From positions 1 through 64,000 of the forward strand of contig JAKOXH010000042.1 in assembly GCA_029781135.1 (NCBI GenBank): a stretch of 64,000 nt of DNA, read 5' to 3'. The notes beneath the pieces are model-generated. The model made no database searches. It was not told where the DNA came from and saw only the letters and a list, made by a program, of their open reading frames with translations. Of the stretch, positions 8,735 to 15,504 are shown piece by piece. The position numbers were made by a program, and so were the translations under genes. Each line of letters begins with the position of its first letter. Within the stretch, counting starts at the first letter, position 1. The DNA comes from Planctomycetota bacterium. GTDB lineage: Bacteria; Planctomycetota; Planctomycetia; Pirellulales; Lacipirellulaceae.

Positions 8735-9253
8735 ATGGGAATCTTCACAAGAGACTCGTTTAATTCATTGGATGACTTACTGGTCCACGAATTGAAAGAT
8801 CTGTACGACGCGGAACAACAACTTACCACTGCTCTTCCCAAAATGGCGGACAGGGCGAAAAATCCGACTTTACGAAAGGCGTTTCAAAGTCACTTGCAGC
8901 AAACGGAAAAACATGTGCAACGCCTGGAATCGGTCTTTGAACATCGCGGCCTCGAGCCCGAACGCGAAACGTGCTCCGCAATGGCGGGGTTGATCAAAGA
9001 AGGCGATGTCATATTAGATGCCGACGGTGATTCGGATGTGATCGACGCGGCACTAATCGCTACGGCACAGCGAGTCGAACACTACGAAATCGCGGCCTAT
9101 GGAACCGCTCGGTGTTTTGCCCATCATTTGAACGATGAGTATGCCGCCGAACTACTCGGTCAAACGCTTGACGAAGAGAAAGCAACAGACCAACAGCTCA
9201 CGAAAATCGCCGAAGGCGCGGTAAATCCATCGACGACAGGCAGCCGGCGATAA
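8735..9253 (+). CDS. DUF892 / YciF ferritin-like stress protein
   Basis: A 172-aa protein of the DUF892 (YciE/YciF) family, a ferritin-like four-helix bundle linked in enterobacteria to osmotic and general stress. Hallmarks are the start VHELKDLYDAEQQLTTALPK, the EKHVQRLESVF helix with Glu/His ligand candidates, AQRVEHYEIAAYGTA and LDEEKATDQQLT. Glu and His residues in these helices could form a di-metal site (family knowledge). The start ATG 8735 has GGAGA upstream; the long frame back to 8300 reads through non-coding DNA. It is probably monocistronic. A sigma-54-like site at 8650 places it in the proposed stress regulon. Confidence 0.93.
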   Translation: MGIFTRDSFNSLDDLLVHELKDLYDAEQQLTTALPKMADRAKNPTLRKAFQSHLQQTEKHVQRLESVFEHRGLEPERETCSAMAGLIKEGDVILDADGDSDVIDAALIATAQRVEHYEIAAYGTARCFAHHLNDEYAAELLGQTLDEEKATDQQLTKIAEGAVNPSTTGSRR

Positions 9254-9443
9254 CAAGAAGCAAGCCGTAAGTCAGCGAACGGCCGGTGGAGTCGCAGGTG
9301 CGGTTCGACCGGCCGTTGCGTTTCAATGGATAAGATGCGCGCCTGCGAACGTGCGCGCCTTGCGAAATAAAGGAATCGCTGATTGGCAAAATGCCAACCA
9401 GCGATTGGGGGGAGCCAAGAGTTGGGACATGCCGCGATAATCG

Positions 9444-10112
9444 TCATCGCGTAGTGCTTGGCGTTGTCGGGCTGGTCTGCGAACCTGCCGGTGGATTTTG
9501 GGGAGGAACCGTTGCCGGAGGATTGGTTGGGTTCGAGCCTGCCGCATTGTGCGGTGGGTTCGAGTTGCCGTCGGCCGTTGACCCCGTCCGTTCGGGAGCT
9601 TGATTCTGGATTTCCGCATTGTTGTCCAGATGGCGCTGGTCTTGCGAGCCGGATGTATTTTCCTGGTTGTCCATACGATTAGTGTTGCCGCGTCCGTCGC
9701 CGCGATATGCCATTTCATGTCGCTCCCCGCGATTCATGTCGTCACCGCGATATGAGTTTGCCTGCGATTCGCCATAATTGGCCGTACCGCTGCTGACATA
9801 ACCGCAACCACATCCACCGCTACTAGCTCCGCAACTTCCACACGAATTATTGCAGGATGTTTGGCATCCGCAGTTGTTGTTGCACGAATTTGAATAGCTG
9901 CCGCAGCAGTCGTCGGAATCGTAATGCCGGCCGCGACGGCCGCCCCAGCCCCCGTAGGAGCCACACGAATCACCGCTACTCCAGCCGCCCCACGATCCAC
10001 AACTATCGCCACCTCGCCAGTGGCGCGCTTGCACATCGGCCGGAATCATGGCGAGTGCTGAACTGACGATGGCTACTAGGCCCAGCATCAGTCGTGGTTG
10101 GTGTTGAGTCAT
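9444..10112 (-). CDS. Secreted Gly/Cys/Ser-rich protein
   Basis: I do not recognise a family. The 222-aa product has a signal peptide (LGLVAIVSSALAMIPADVQA), then about 100 residues very rich in Gly, Ser, Tyr and Cys, with repeats such as GGDSCGSWGGWSSGDSCGSY and many CGS/CC/CGC clusters (about 16 Cys). A polar Asn/Gln/Arg segment and a Pro/Thr-rich tail follow. Such composition suggests an extracellular or cell-surface protein cross-linked by disulfides, or one that binds metal (inference). AGGAAGGAG precedes the ATG at 10112. It is the last gene of the lipoprotein-SDR-this gene operon (59-base gap to the SDR). Confidence 0.75.
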   Translation of the reverse strand: MTQHQPRLMLGLVAIVSSALAMIPADVQARHWRGGDSCGSWGGWSSGDSCGSYGGWGGRRGRHYDSDDCCGSYSNSCNNNCGCQTSCNNSCGSCGASSGGCGCGYVSSGTANYGESQANSYRGDDMNRGERHEMAYRGDGRGNTNRMDNQENTSGSQDQRHLDNNAEIQNQAPERTGSTADGNSNPPHNAAGSNPTNPPATVPPQNPPAGSQTSPTTPSTTR

Positions 10113-10171
10113 CACTGTTCTCCTTCCTAAAAAAACATCGAATCTAATAACGCACATACTACGCAACTTCA

Positions 10172-11038
10172 CTATGCATTCACGATTTCACCGCCATTCG
10201 GGTGCAGCACTTGCCCGGACATATACGAAGAATCCGACGAAGCCAAAAATACATATGCCGGAGCTACTTCCTCGGGCTGACCGGCACGCCGTAGCGGTAC
10301 ATCCGATCCGAATTCGGCCACTTGTTCTTCATCGAAAGTGGCCGGAATAAGCGGCGTCCAAATCGGCCCCGGGGCCACCGCATTCACCCGAATGCCCTGT
10401 TTCGCCAGGTTTAGGGCTAACGATCGTGTGAAGCCGACAATGGCGGCCTTCGTTGATGAATAATCCACCAATTCGGCACTTCCCCGGTAGGCCGTCACCG
10501 AGCTTGTATTGACGATCACGCCATGCCGTTTGAGGTGCTTGAGCGCCTCGCGGGCCATAAAGAAATAGGCAAAAATGTTTGTTCGGAAAGTCCGTTCGAG
10601 TTGTTCCGGGGTGATTTCCTGCAGCGATTCTTGTGGATGCTGTTCGGCCGCATTGTTTACCAAGACATCGAGCTTTCCGAATTCCTCGAGGGTCATTGAA
10701 ACCGCGTGCGCGCAAAACGCAGGATCGCCTACGTCGCCGGCAATTGTTATGCAACGTCGCCCCAGATTTTCCACAATGTCTTTTGTTTCCCGAGCGTCCT
10801 CATGTTCGTCGAGATACACGATGGCGATATCCGCCCCCTCGCGGGCGAACGCGATCGCCACAGCCCGCCCAATGCCACTATCTCCACCCGTAATCAACGC
10901 CACTTGGTCCCTTAACTTAGCCGCCGGCTGGTAGTGGGCGCCTTCGCTATCAGGCCGCGGCCGCATCCGCGACTCAAGACCTGGTTGCCGATCTTGCGCC
11001 TGCGGCGGTCGCTGCGGGGATGGTTCTTGCGCTTTCAT
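10172..11038 (-). CDS. SDR family oxidoreductase, YghA/general stress type
   Basis: An NAD(P)-dependent short-chain dehydrogenase of 288 aa. It resembles the YghA/YhdF/general-stress-protein-39 group, which has a Pro/Gln-rich N-terminal extension of about 40 residues before the Rossmann fold. The cofactor motif is TGGDSGIG, the structural motif NNAAEQ, and the catalytic Ser-Tyr-Lys lies in NTSSVTAY and YSSTKAA. The C-terminus APAYVFLASSDSSYMSGQVL is typical. The substrate is unknown. It is the middle gene of a minus-strand operon: lipoprotein 52 bases upstream, Gly/Cys-rich protein 59 bases downstream. In bacilli this subgroup is induced by general stress, which agrees with the neighbours. 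Confidence 0.92.
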   Translation of the reverse strand: MKAQEPSPQRPPQAQDRQPGLESRMRPRPDSEGAHYQPAAKLRDQVALITGGDSGIGRAVAIAFAREGADIAIVYLDEHEDARETKDIVENLGRRCITIAGDVGDPAFCAHAVSMTLEEFGKLDVLVNNAAEQHPQESLQEITPEQLERTFRTNIFAYFFMAREALKHLKRHGVIVNTSSVTAYRGSAELVDYSSTKAAIVGFTRSLALNLAKQGIRVNAVAPGPIWTPLIPATFDEEQVAEFGSDVPLRRAGQPEEVAPAYVFLASSDSSYMSGQVLHPNGGEIVNA

Positions 11039-11090
11039 GGTGCTCTCAAGAAACGCCGCGGCCGCGTTTCAACAATCGTCGTGGTTCACG

Positions 11091-11399
11091 CTACCGGTTA
11101 TTCGGCTCAATCGTGGAGGGCGTTTGTTGATCGACACCGGGGCCGACGTTGACGTCGACTCCTTTGCCCCCGCCGACCTGGACACTCACTCGTTTGTCCT
11201 TCCCAACTTGCACATTGACTCCGCTTGCATCACCTGGAGCCTTGGGTAGTGTCGTTTCATGCGTAGTCGAAACGCGACTATCTTCCACGCTTTGCCCGCC
11301 ATCGGCGGAATGCTCTCGAACCACCGGCCGCGGAGTACAGGCAGAAACAGATACAGCCAGAGCTGCCACAAGGATGTGCGTGGGCCAATCTGGTCGCAT
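11091..11399 (-). CDS. Small lipoprotein with valine-glycine repeats
   Basis: A 102-aa protein of unrecognised family. The N-terminus ILVAALAVSVSAC is a lipoprotein signal with Cys as the probable first mature residue. The C-terminal half contains imperfect 10-11-residue repeats of alternating Val and Gly (GVNVQVGKDKRVSVQVGGGK, then GVDVNVGPGVD) that could form a short beta-structure. It is first gene of the operon with the SDR (52-base gap). A sigma-54-like site lies 92 bases upstream. It looks like a small envelope stress lipoprotein by context (inference). Confidence 0.72.
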   Translation of the reverse strand: MRPDWPTHILVAALAVSVSACTPRPVVREHSADGGQSVEDSRVSTTHETTLPKAPGDASGVNVQVGKDKRVSVQVGGGKGVDVNVGPGVDQQTPSTIEPNNR

Positions 11400-11491
11400 A
11401 ATTACTTGACTCTACTCGCGGAACGTAATTTCAACAGGGGCGCGGCGGCGGCCTGAAACAACGTTTCCTAATAACGCGCACTTCGGCGCAC

Positions 11492-11506
11492 GCATTTCAC
11501 GTGCCG
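11492..11506 (-). promoter_or_regulatory. Candidate sigma-54 promoter of lipoprotein-SDR operon
   Basis: On the minus strand: CGGCACGTGAAATGC. GG and GC are 10 bases apart, GGCACG is perfect, and ATGC stands for TTGC. It lies 92 bases before the ATG at 11399. Confidence 0.5.
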
Positions 11507-11667
11507 TGGCGCTGGGCTGTCGCCCAATCGACCATTCGCACGCACTTCACCCGGCAACGCTCGACGCAAACATCCCGCCGCGGCGACTGCCAGCATAGAG
11601 AATCAATGACTGCAAATTAACCAAGGCGATTACCCAAGCGCCACCACTCTTGGCGACGTGCGCCGCG

Positions 11668-12192
11668 TCAGCCTTCCGAAAGCGGCAGGGGCTGCGATCC
11701 GCACTCTTGCAAGATCTCCGCCGCACGTCCTATTTCTGGGGAATCGCCGGAGTTTCGCGCTTCTACTCCAATCAAGATTCGCCCTTCCCGGACTGCCTGC
11801 TGGTAGAAATTAGCCAGCTCTTTTTCAACCCCGCGTGTCATCATCGCTCCAATGAGTCCGCCGGCGACACCACCGGCCCATGCCGTGATCGGTCCCGCCG
11901 CCCATAACGCCACGCCACCGGTTGCAGCGGCTGATACAAAGACGGTCAGGCCGCCCAAAATGGCGCCAACCGCACTGCCGGTAGCGGCGGCTGCGGGAGC
12001 AAATGTGCCGGCCGGCGCCTCTTGTTCCACGTCGTCGAAATGACGTTTCTTGGCTTCGTCAGAACATACGACGGTGATTTGATCGGGATGAAAACCCGCA
12101 TTCAACAACGCCTCAACGGCATGCCGAGCCTCCTCAATCGAGTCAAATACCCCTGCTTCAAACGGCTTCTTGTCGAACGTATATTTAGCCAT
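11668..12192 (-). CDS. YflT-like general stress protein with glycine zipper
   Basis: A 174-aa protein. Residues 1-60 (FEAGVFDSIEEARHAVEALL, then FHPDQITVVCSD) resemble the YflT/GSP17M heat-induced stress domain. Residues 75-130 are a Gly/Ala-rich hydrophobic hairpin (ATGSAVGAILGG, GGVAGGLIGAMM) of glycine-zipper type, likely membrane-inserted. The C-terminus (about 135-165, REGRILIGVEA) is a short alpha/beta unit. The frame is open to 12483, but ATG 12192 begins the family-like MAKYTFDKKPFEAG. It diverges from the basic-protein gene at 12635, and each has a sigma-54-like site. Function is unknown beyond stress association of the family. Confidence 0.85.
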   Translation of the reverse strand: MAKYTFDKKPFEAGVFDSIEEARHAVEALLNAGFHPDQITVVCSDEAKKRHFDDVEQEAPAGTFAPAAAATGSAVGAILGGLTVFVSAAATGGVALWAAGPITAWAGGVAGGLIGAMMTRGVEKELANFYQQAVREGRILIGVEARNSGDSPEIGRAAEILQECGSQPLPLSEG

Positions 12193-12252
12193 GTGTTCTT
12201 GCGTTTGTGATTTCGATGAGGGTTGGCGAGGAGCTGCGGACGGAATTAAATC

Positions 12253-12267
12253 GCAGGTAATGTGCCA
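12253..12267 (-). promoter_or_regulatory. Candidate sigma-54 promoter of YflT-like gene
   Basis: Minus strand TGGCACATTACCTGC: perfect TGGCAC, GG-N10-GC spacing, and CTGC for TTGC. It is 60 bases before the ATG at 12192. Confidence 0.55.
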
Positions 12268-12493
12268 CCGCGTCGGATTTGGCACTACGAATTGAGAATT
12301 TGGTGCGGGAACGCATTGGCTCCGCAAGGTTGCGCGCTGGCAGGCCAATTGAGAGGACTTATTGGGGCATCCATACTCGGAGCGCTGACTCCCAGGCGAC
12401 CAGCGCGGTTTGGTTGCGAGCGCGATCGATGTAATATCGCTTTTTCTGCGATCGCAATAGCTAACTCCGTTACGCGGCTGCAACTCCTGTCTT
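12268..12493. other. Divergent control region between two sigma-54-like promoters
   Basis: No gene is seen. The segment separates the outward-facing sites 12253 and 12494. It contains partly palindromic GCGATCG-rich sequence (near 12418-12462, including CTGCGATCGCAA), a possible place for activator binding. Confidence 0.35.
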
Positions 12494-12508
12494 TGGCATG
12501 CCGATTGC
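12494..12508 (+). promoter_or_regulatory. Candidate sigma-54 promoter of basic-protein gene
   Basis: TGGCATGCCGATTGC: GG (12495-12496) and GC (12507-12508) 10 bases apart, with TGGCA and a perfect TTGC. It is 126 bases before the ATG at 12635. Confidence 0.55.
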
Positions 12509-12634
12509 GTTAGCGGCCAGAAGACAACGCTGGTGGTCGTCGCATCCCATTCAATTTAGAAATCCTTTCTCGATTCCGCTGCTGCCGGACATACCGTCTG
12601 CCGTCGAAAGTCGCTAGCGGCTAAGGAGTTAGCA

Positions 12635-12955
12635 ATGCCCAGGGGAGATAAGTCGAAGTACACGGACAAGCAAAAACGCAAGGCGGAGCACATTGAGGAA
12701 GGCTACGAGAAACGCGGAACTCCGAAAAAGGAAGCCGAACGCCGGGCTTGGGCCACGGTAAATGCGGGCGACCACGGCGGAAAGAAACAGGGTGGTTCGG
12801 GCCGCGGAAAGGAACCAAATCGTACTCCTTCGCGTACTGGTGGTAAGAAAGGCGGAGCGGCCAGTGCGGCTCGAACGAAAGCCCAGAAATCCGCGTCTGC
12901 CAAAAAAGCGGCGCGGACGCGCAAGAGTAAAGCGGCCCACAAGAAAAAAGGTTGA
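12635..12955 (+). CDS. Basic 'plasmid stabilization'-type protein with histone-like tail
   Basis: A 106-aa, strongly basic protein. Residues 1-48 (RGDKSKYTDKQKRKAEHIEE, then AERRAWATVN) match small proteins often labelled 'plasmid stabilization protein' in databases; that label is not backed by function and nothing here suggests a plasmid. Residues 50-75 are Gly/Lys/Arg-rich, and the tail is a Lys/Ala-rich, histone-H1-like segment (ASAKKAARTRKSKAAHKKKG), suggesting nucleic-acid binding (inference). AAGGAG lies upstream. A 61-aa gene follows after 53 bases. Confidence 0.88.
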   Translation: MPRGDKSKYTDKQKRKAEHIEEGYEKRGTPKKEAERRAWATVNAGDHGGKKQGGSGRGKEPNRTPSRTGGKKGGAASAARTKAQKSASAKKAARTRKSKAAHKKKG

Positions 12956-13008
12956 GCCCGAGTTTGACGAAAGATCAGGGAATGCTTGGAACAGGAGGAT
13001 TCGAACCC

Positions 13009-13194
13009 ATGTTTGCCCGAAATGAAGTAGATGATGTGCGGCGGCGAGCCGCCAAGGTCCGCGAGAATTGGACCCCCTCCGAGCGTCGGCGCCGCACGGG
13101 ATTACCGCCGGACATGCCGCAAAAACTACGCAATTACCTTAGCGGCTGGCCGAGTTCCCAGTCGTCAGGAAGTTATCGGCTACTTATGATCTAG
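13009..13194 (+). CDS. Small basic protein, unrecognised
   Basis: A 61-aa product with an Arg-rich helical centre (DDVRRRAAKVRENWTPSERR) and no membrane segment. I recall similar short R/W/S-rich proteins in planctomycetes, but assign no family name. An AGGAGG sits 10 bases before the ATG at 13009. The frame starts earlier (12952), overlapping the upstream gene, but without ribosome site. Probably co-transcribed with the basic-protein gene. Confidence 0.55.
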   Translation: MFARNEVDDVRRRAAKVRENWTPSERRRRTGLPPDMPQKLRNYLSGWPSSQSSGSYRLLMI

Positions 13195-13281
13195 CAAGGG
13201 TCCGCCCGATACGCAATCTGCGGCTGGCTGGGAGACGCACGTACTGCGTGGGGCCGGGCTGAGTGAGTAGGGATTGCGGCA

Positions 13282-13692
13282 ATGAAACTCGATGGCGCAG
13301 CAACGGCCACTGTGTTGAATGTAAACGAAACCCTCGCCCGCTTTGGCGGCGACAGAAACCTGCTTCTGGAAATGACCGCGATCTTGCTCGAGGACGCTCC
13401 TCGCCTCGCCCGGCAGCTCCAAGCCGCGATTCTTACCAAGAATTCTGCGGCAATCGCCTCCCAGGCCCATGCCTTAAAAGGGTTGGTGGCCGGATGCGGC
13501 GGCGAACGCGCCGCTCATGCAGCGCAAGCACTCGAAGACGCGGGGCACCGCGGCATCCTCGACCACGTAGCAACCCAGTTCGCAAAATTGGAAGATGAAT
13601 TGCATTCTCTCTTCAACGCCATTTACGCCTATCGCGCTGGTAGCGCCGACGAAAAAGTGGCGGTTCGTGAGCCACATCACGGGCTCACGTAA
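13282..13692 (+). CDS. Stand-alone Hpt phosphotransfer protein
   Basis: A 136-aa histidine phosphotransfer protein that would shuttle phosphate between receiver domains. The four-helix Hpt domain spans about 10-110; the phospho-accepting His is in AHALKG (about residue 63), followed by GLVAGCGGERAAHAAQALED. The protein begins FGGDRNLLLEMTAILLEDAP, the usual Hpt first helix. It is convergent with the NtrC-type regulator, 117 bases away, and near the hybrid kinase. The three could form one phosphorelay: hybrid kinase receiver to Hpt to response regulator (inference). Confidence 0.88.
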   Translation: MKLDGAATATVLNVNETLARFGGDRNLLLEMTAILLEDAPRLARQLQAAILTKNSAAIASQAHALKGLVAGCGGERAAHAAQALEDAGHRGILDHVATQFAKLEDELHSLFNAIYAYRAGSADEKVAVREPHHGLT

Positions 13693-13715
13693 CAGTTTAG
13701 CCGATTGAAGTCGCG

Positions 13716-13743
13716 GTAGCGGAATTCGTAAGAATTCCGCTAC
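13716..13743. repeat. Perfect 12-bp hairpin between convergent genes
   Basis: GTAGCGGAATTC, loop GTAA, then GAATTCCGCTAC. It lies between two convergent genes, so it may also help terminate transcription in both directions. The same theme (GTAGC.GAATTCG.AAGAATTC) recurs as a larger inverted repeat at 29921-29984. Confidence 0.75.
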
Positions 13744-13809
13744 ACCTTTCGCTCCACTTCATACGGCCAAAGTACTACAAATCTCGATTGTTACGTGGAG
13801 TGAAATGGT

Positions 13810-15279
13810 TCACACTTCCACCGGCTCCCCCTCCACCTGAACCCGCGTGTCGATCGAGACCTTCAGCGCGCGCACTTTGCTGCGCAGACAGCCACGTGTT
13901 ATGCCCAACATGCGGGCAGCTTTCGATTGGTTGCCTTCGCATACACGTAAAACGCGGGTAACCACATACCGTTCCATAAACTCAAGTGCTTCGGCGTACA
14001 AATCGGTCGATTCATGCTCCAGCCGTTCGTCGACAAACTGTTTGAGATCGGTCCCCGCAACATCCTGCCCCAGCGCTGCCGCACTCGAGGCGGGTTTGCG
14101 AACCCGCTCAGGAATAAAAGCGGGGATGATAACATGGCCAGCCGAACGAAGCAAAGTTTGCTTTAGCACATTCTGCAATTCGCGGACGTTTCCCGGCCAG
14201 TTGTAATTCAGCAAGACATCCATGGTCTCCGCTGACAAGCCGTGGATGTCTTTCCCCAGTTCCTTACTGAAAATCAACACGTAATTTTCCAATAACGGGG
14301 CGAGGTCTTCCGGCCGATCACGCAACGGCGCCAACTGAATCGTAAAACCGCTCAGGCGGTAGTATAAGTCCGATCGAAACTCGCCGTCCTGGACCATTTG
14401 TTCGAGGTTCCGGTTCGTCGCGGCGATGACGCGAACATCCGTGCTAATGGTCTGATTGCCGCCCACGCGCTCGAACTGTTGTGACTGCAACACCCGTAAT
14501 ACCTTGCTTTGCACTAAGGGCGACATGTCGCCAATTTCATCCAAGAACAAGGTGCCGCCTGAGCACTGCTCAAACTTGCCGATGCGGCGTTGATCGGCCC
14601 CCGTAAACGCCCCTTTTTCGTGACCGAACAGTTCGCTCTCCAACAATGCATCGGGAATTGCCGCGCAATTCACTGCCAGGAACTGGCCTTTGACTCGTGG
14701 GCTATGCTGATACAGAGCCCGCGCAACCAGTTCCTTGCCCGTGCCGCTCTCGCCGCGAATAAGAACTGTCACGTCCTGCGGAGCGACCCGTCCAATCGCC
14801 TTGTAAACTTCCTGCATCTGTGGACTATTGCCAACCAGCGTATCCGTGCGATTTGCTGCGACCGCGCCGTTCGCCTGATTACGCATGCCGGGCATCTCCA
14901 CCGGAATGCTCATCAGCCGGCGAATCTCGATGGCTTGCCGCACCAGGTCTCGGATGCGCGCGAGATCAAGCGGCTTGAGCAAATAATCGAAGGCCCCCAT
15001 CGTCATCGCCTTGATCGCCGTTTCACTGCTCGATAGCGAGGTAATGAAAATCACAGGCAATTTCGCATCCAGCGTCCGGATTCGCTCGAAGAGCTCCAGC
15101 CCCGACGCTTCCGGCAGCAGAATATCCAAGAGTACGACGTCGAATTGCTGGCCACCCAGCATTTCCAAACCTTCCGCGGCGGTGGCGGCTAGCACCACGT
15201 CAACATCCGACTCCTCAAACGCCTTGGACATCAAATGGCGAACCGATCGATCGTCGTCAATTACCAGGATACGGGACAT
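13810..15279 (-). CDS. NtrC-family sigma-54 response regulator
   Basis: A 489-aa response regulator that activates sigma-54 promoters on phosphorylation. The receiver domain (1-118) has the acidic pair in VIDDD, phospho-acceptor Asp52 in VVLLDILLPEASG, Thr80 and Lys102. The AAA+ domain (about 148-385) has Walker A GESGTGKE, the sigma-54 loop GAFTGA and GTLFLDEIGD. The C-terminal Fis-type helix-turn-helix is KAARMLGITRGCLRSKVRAL. The start ATG 15279 has an AAGGGAGTGG ribosome site. It is adjacent to a hybrid histidine kinase on the same strand (226-base gap) and is flanked by genes bearing sigma-54-like promoters. It is the natural candidate activator for them. Confidence 0.95.
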   Translation of the reverse strand: MSRILVIDDDRSVRHLMSKAFEESDVDVVLAATAAEGLEMLGGQQFDVVLLDILLPEASGLELFERIRTLDAKLPVIFITSLSSSETAIKAMTMGAFDYLLKPLDLARIRDLVRQAIEIRRLMSIPVEMPGMRNQANGAVAANRTDTLVGNSPQMQEVYKAIGRVAPQDVTVLIRGESGTGKELVARALYQHSPRVKGQFLAVNCAAIPDALLESELFGHEKGAFTGADQRRIGKFEQCSGGTLFLDEIGDMSPLVQSKVLRVLQSQQFERVGGNQTISTDVRVIAATNRNLEQMVQDGEFRSDLYYRLSGFTIQLAPLRDRPEDLAPLLENYVLIFSKELGKDIHGLSAETMDVLLNYNWPGNVRELQNVLKQTLLRSAGHVIIPAFIPERVRKPASSAAALGQDVAGTDLKQFVDERLEHESTDLYAEALEFMERYVVTRVLRVCEGNQSKAARMLGITRGCLRSKVRALKVSIDTRVQVEGEPVEV

Positions 15280-15504
15280 CGTTCCACTCCCTTTCAATTC
15301 TCAATTACCACCGAACGTACCACGGCCATTGCCAGTTCGGCAAAATAGCGATTCCTGCAACCGGACGCTAACGACCTATGTATCGCTTCTGCAGAACAAC
15401 TTCACTTTCCCGGCGCTCACGTCCGCATGCGAATAGAACACTTCGATTCCTATCAGGCACCGAGCGCGATTCACGAAATCGCGATTCTCATTTTTGCTCA
15501 AGTC

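Noticed and set aside
12635..12955. Reading the 'plasmid stabilization'-like gene as a sign of an integrated plasmid.
   Set aside because: The label is a database habit for this small family; there is no replication, partition or mobilisation gene nearby.
12985..13012. tRNA-like T-arm: GGATTCGAACCC on the plus strand looks like the T-loop of a minus-strand tRNA.
   Set aside because: The flanking bases do not form a T-stem (ATGGG against CCTCC) and no acceptor or anticodon stem follows; it overlaps a ribosome site and start codon.
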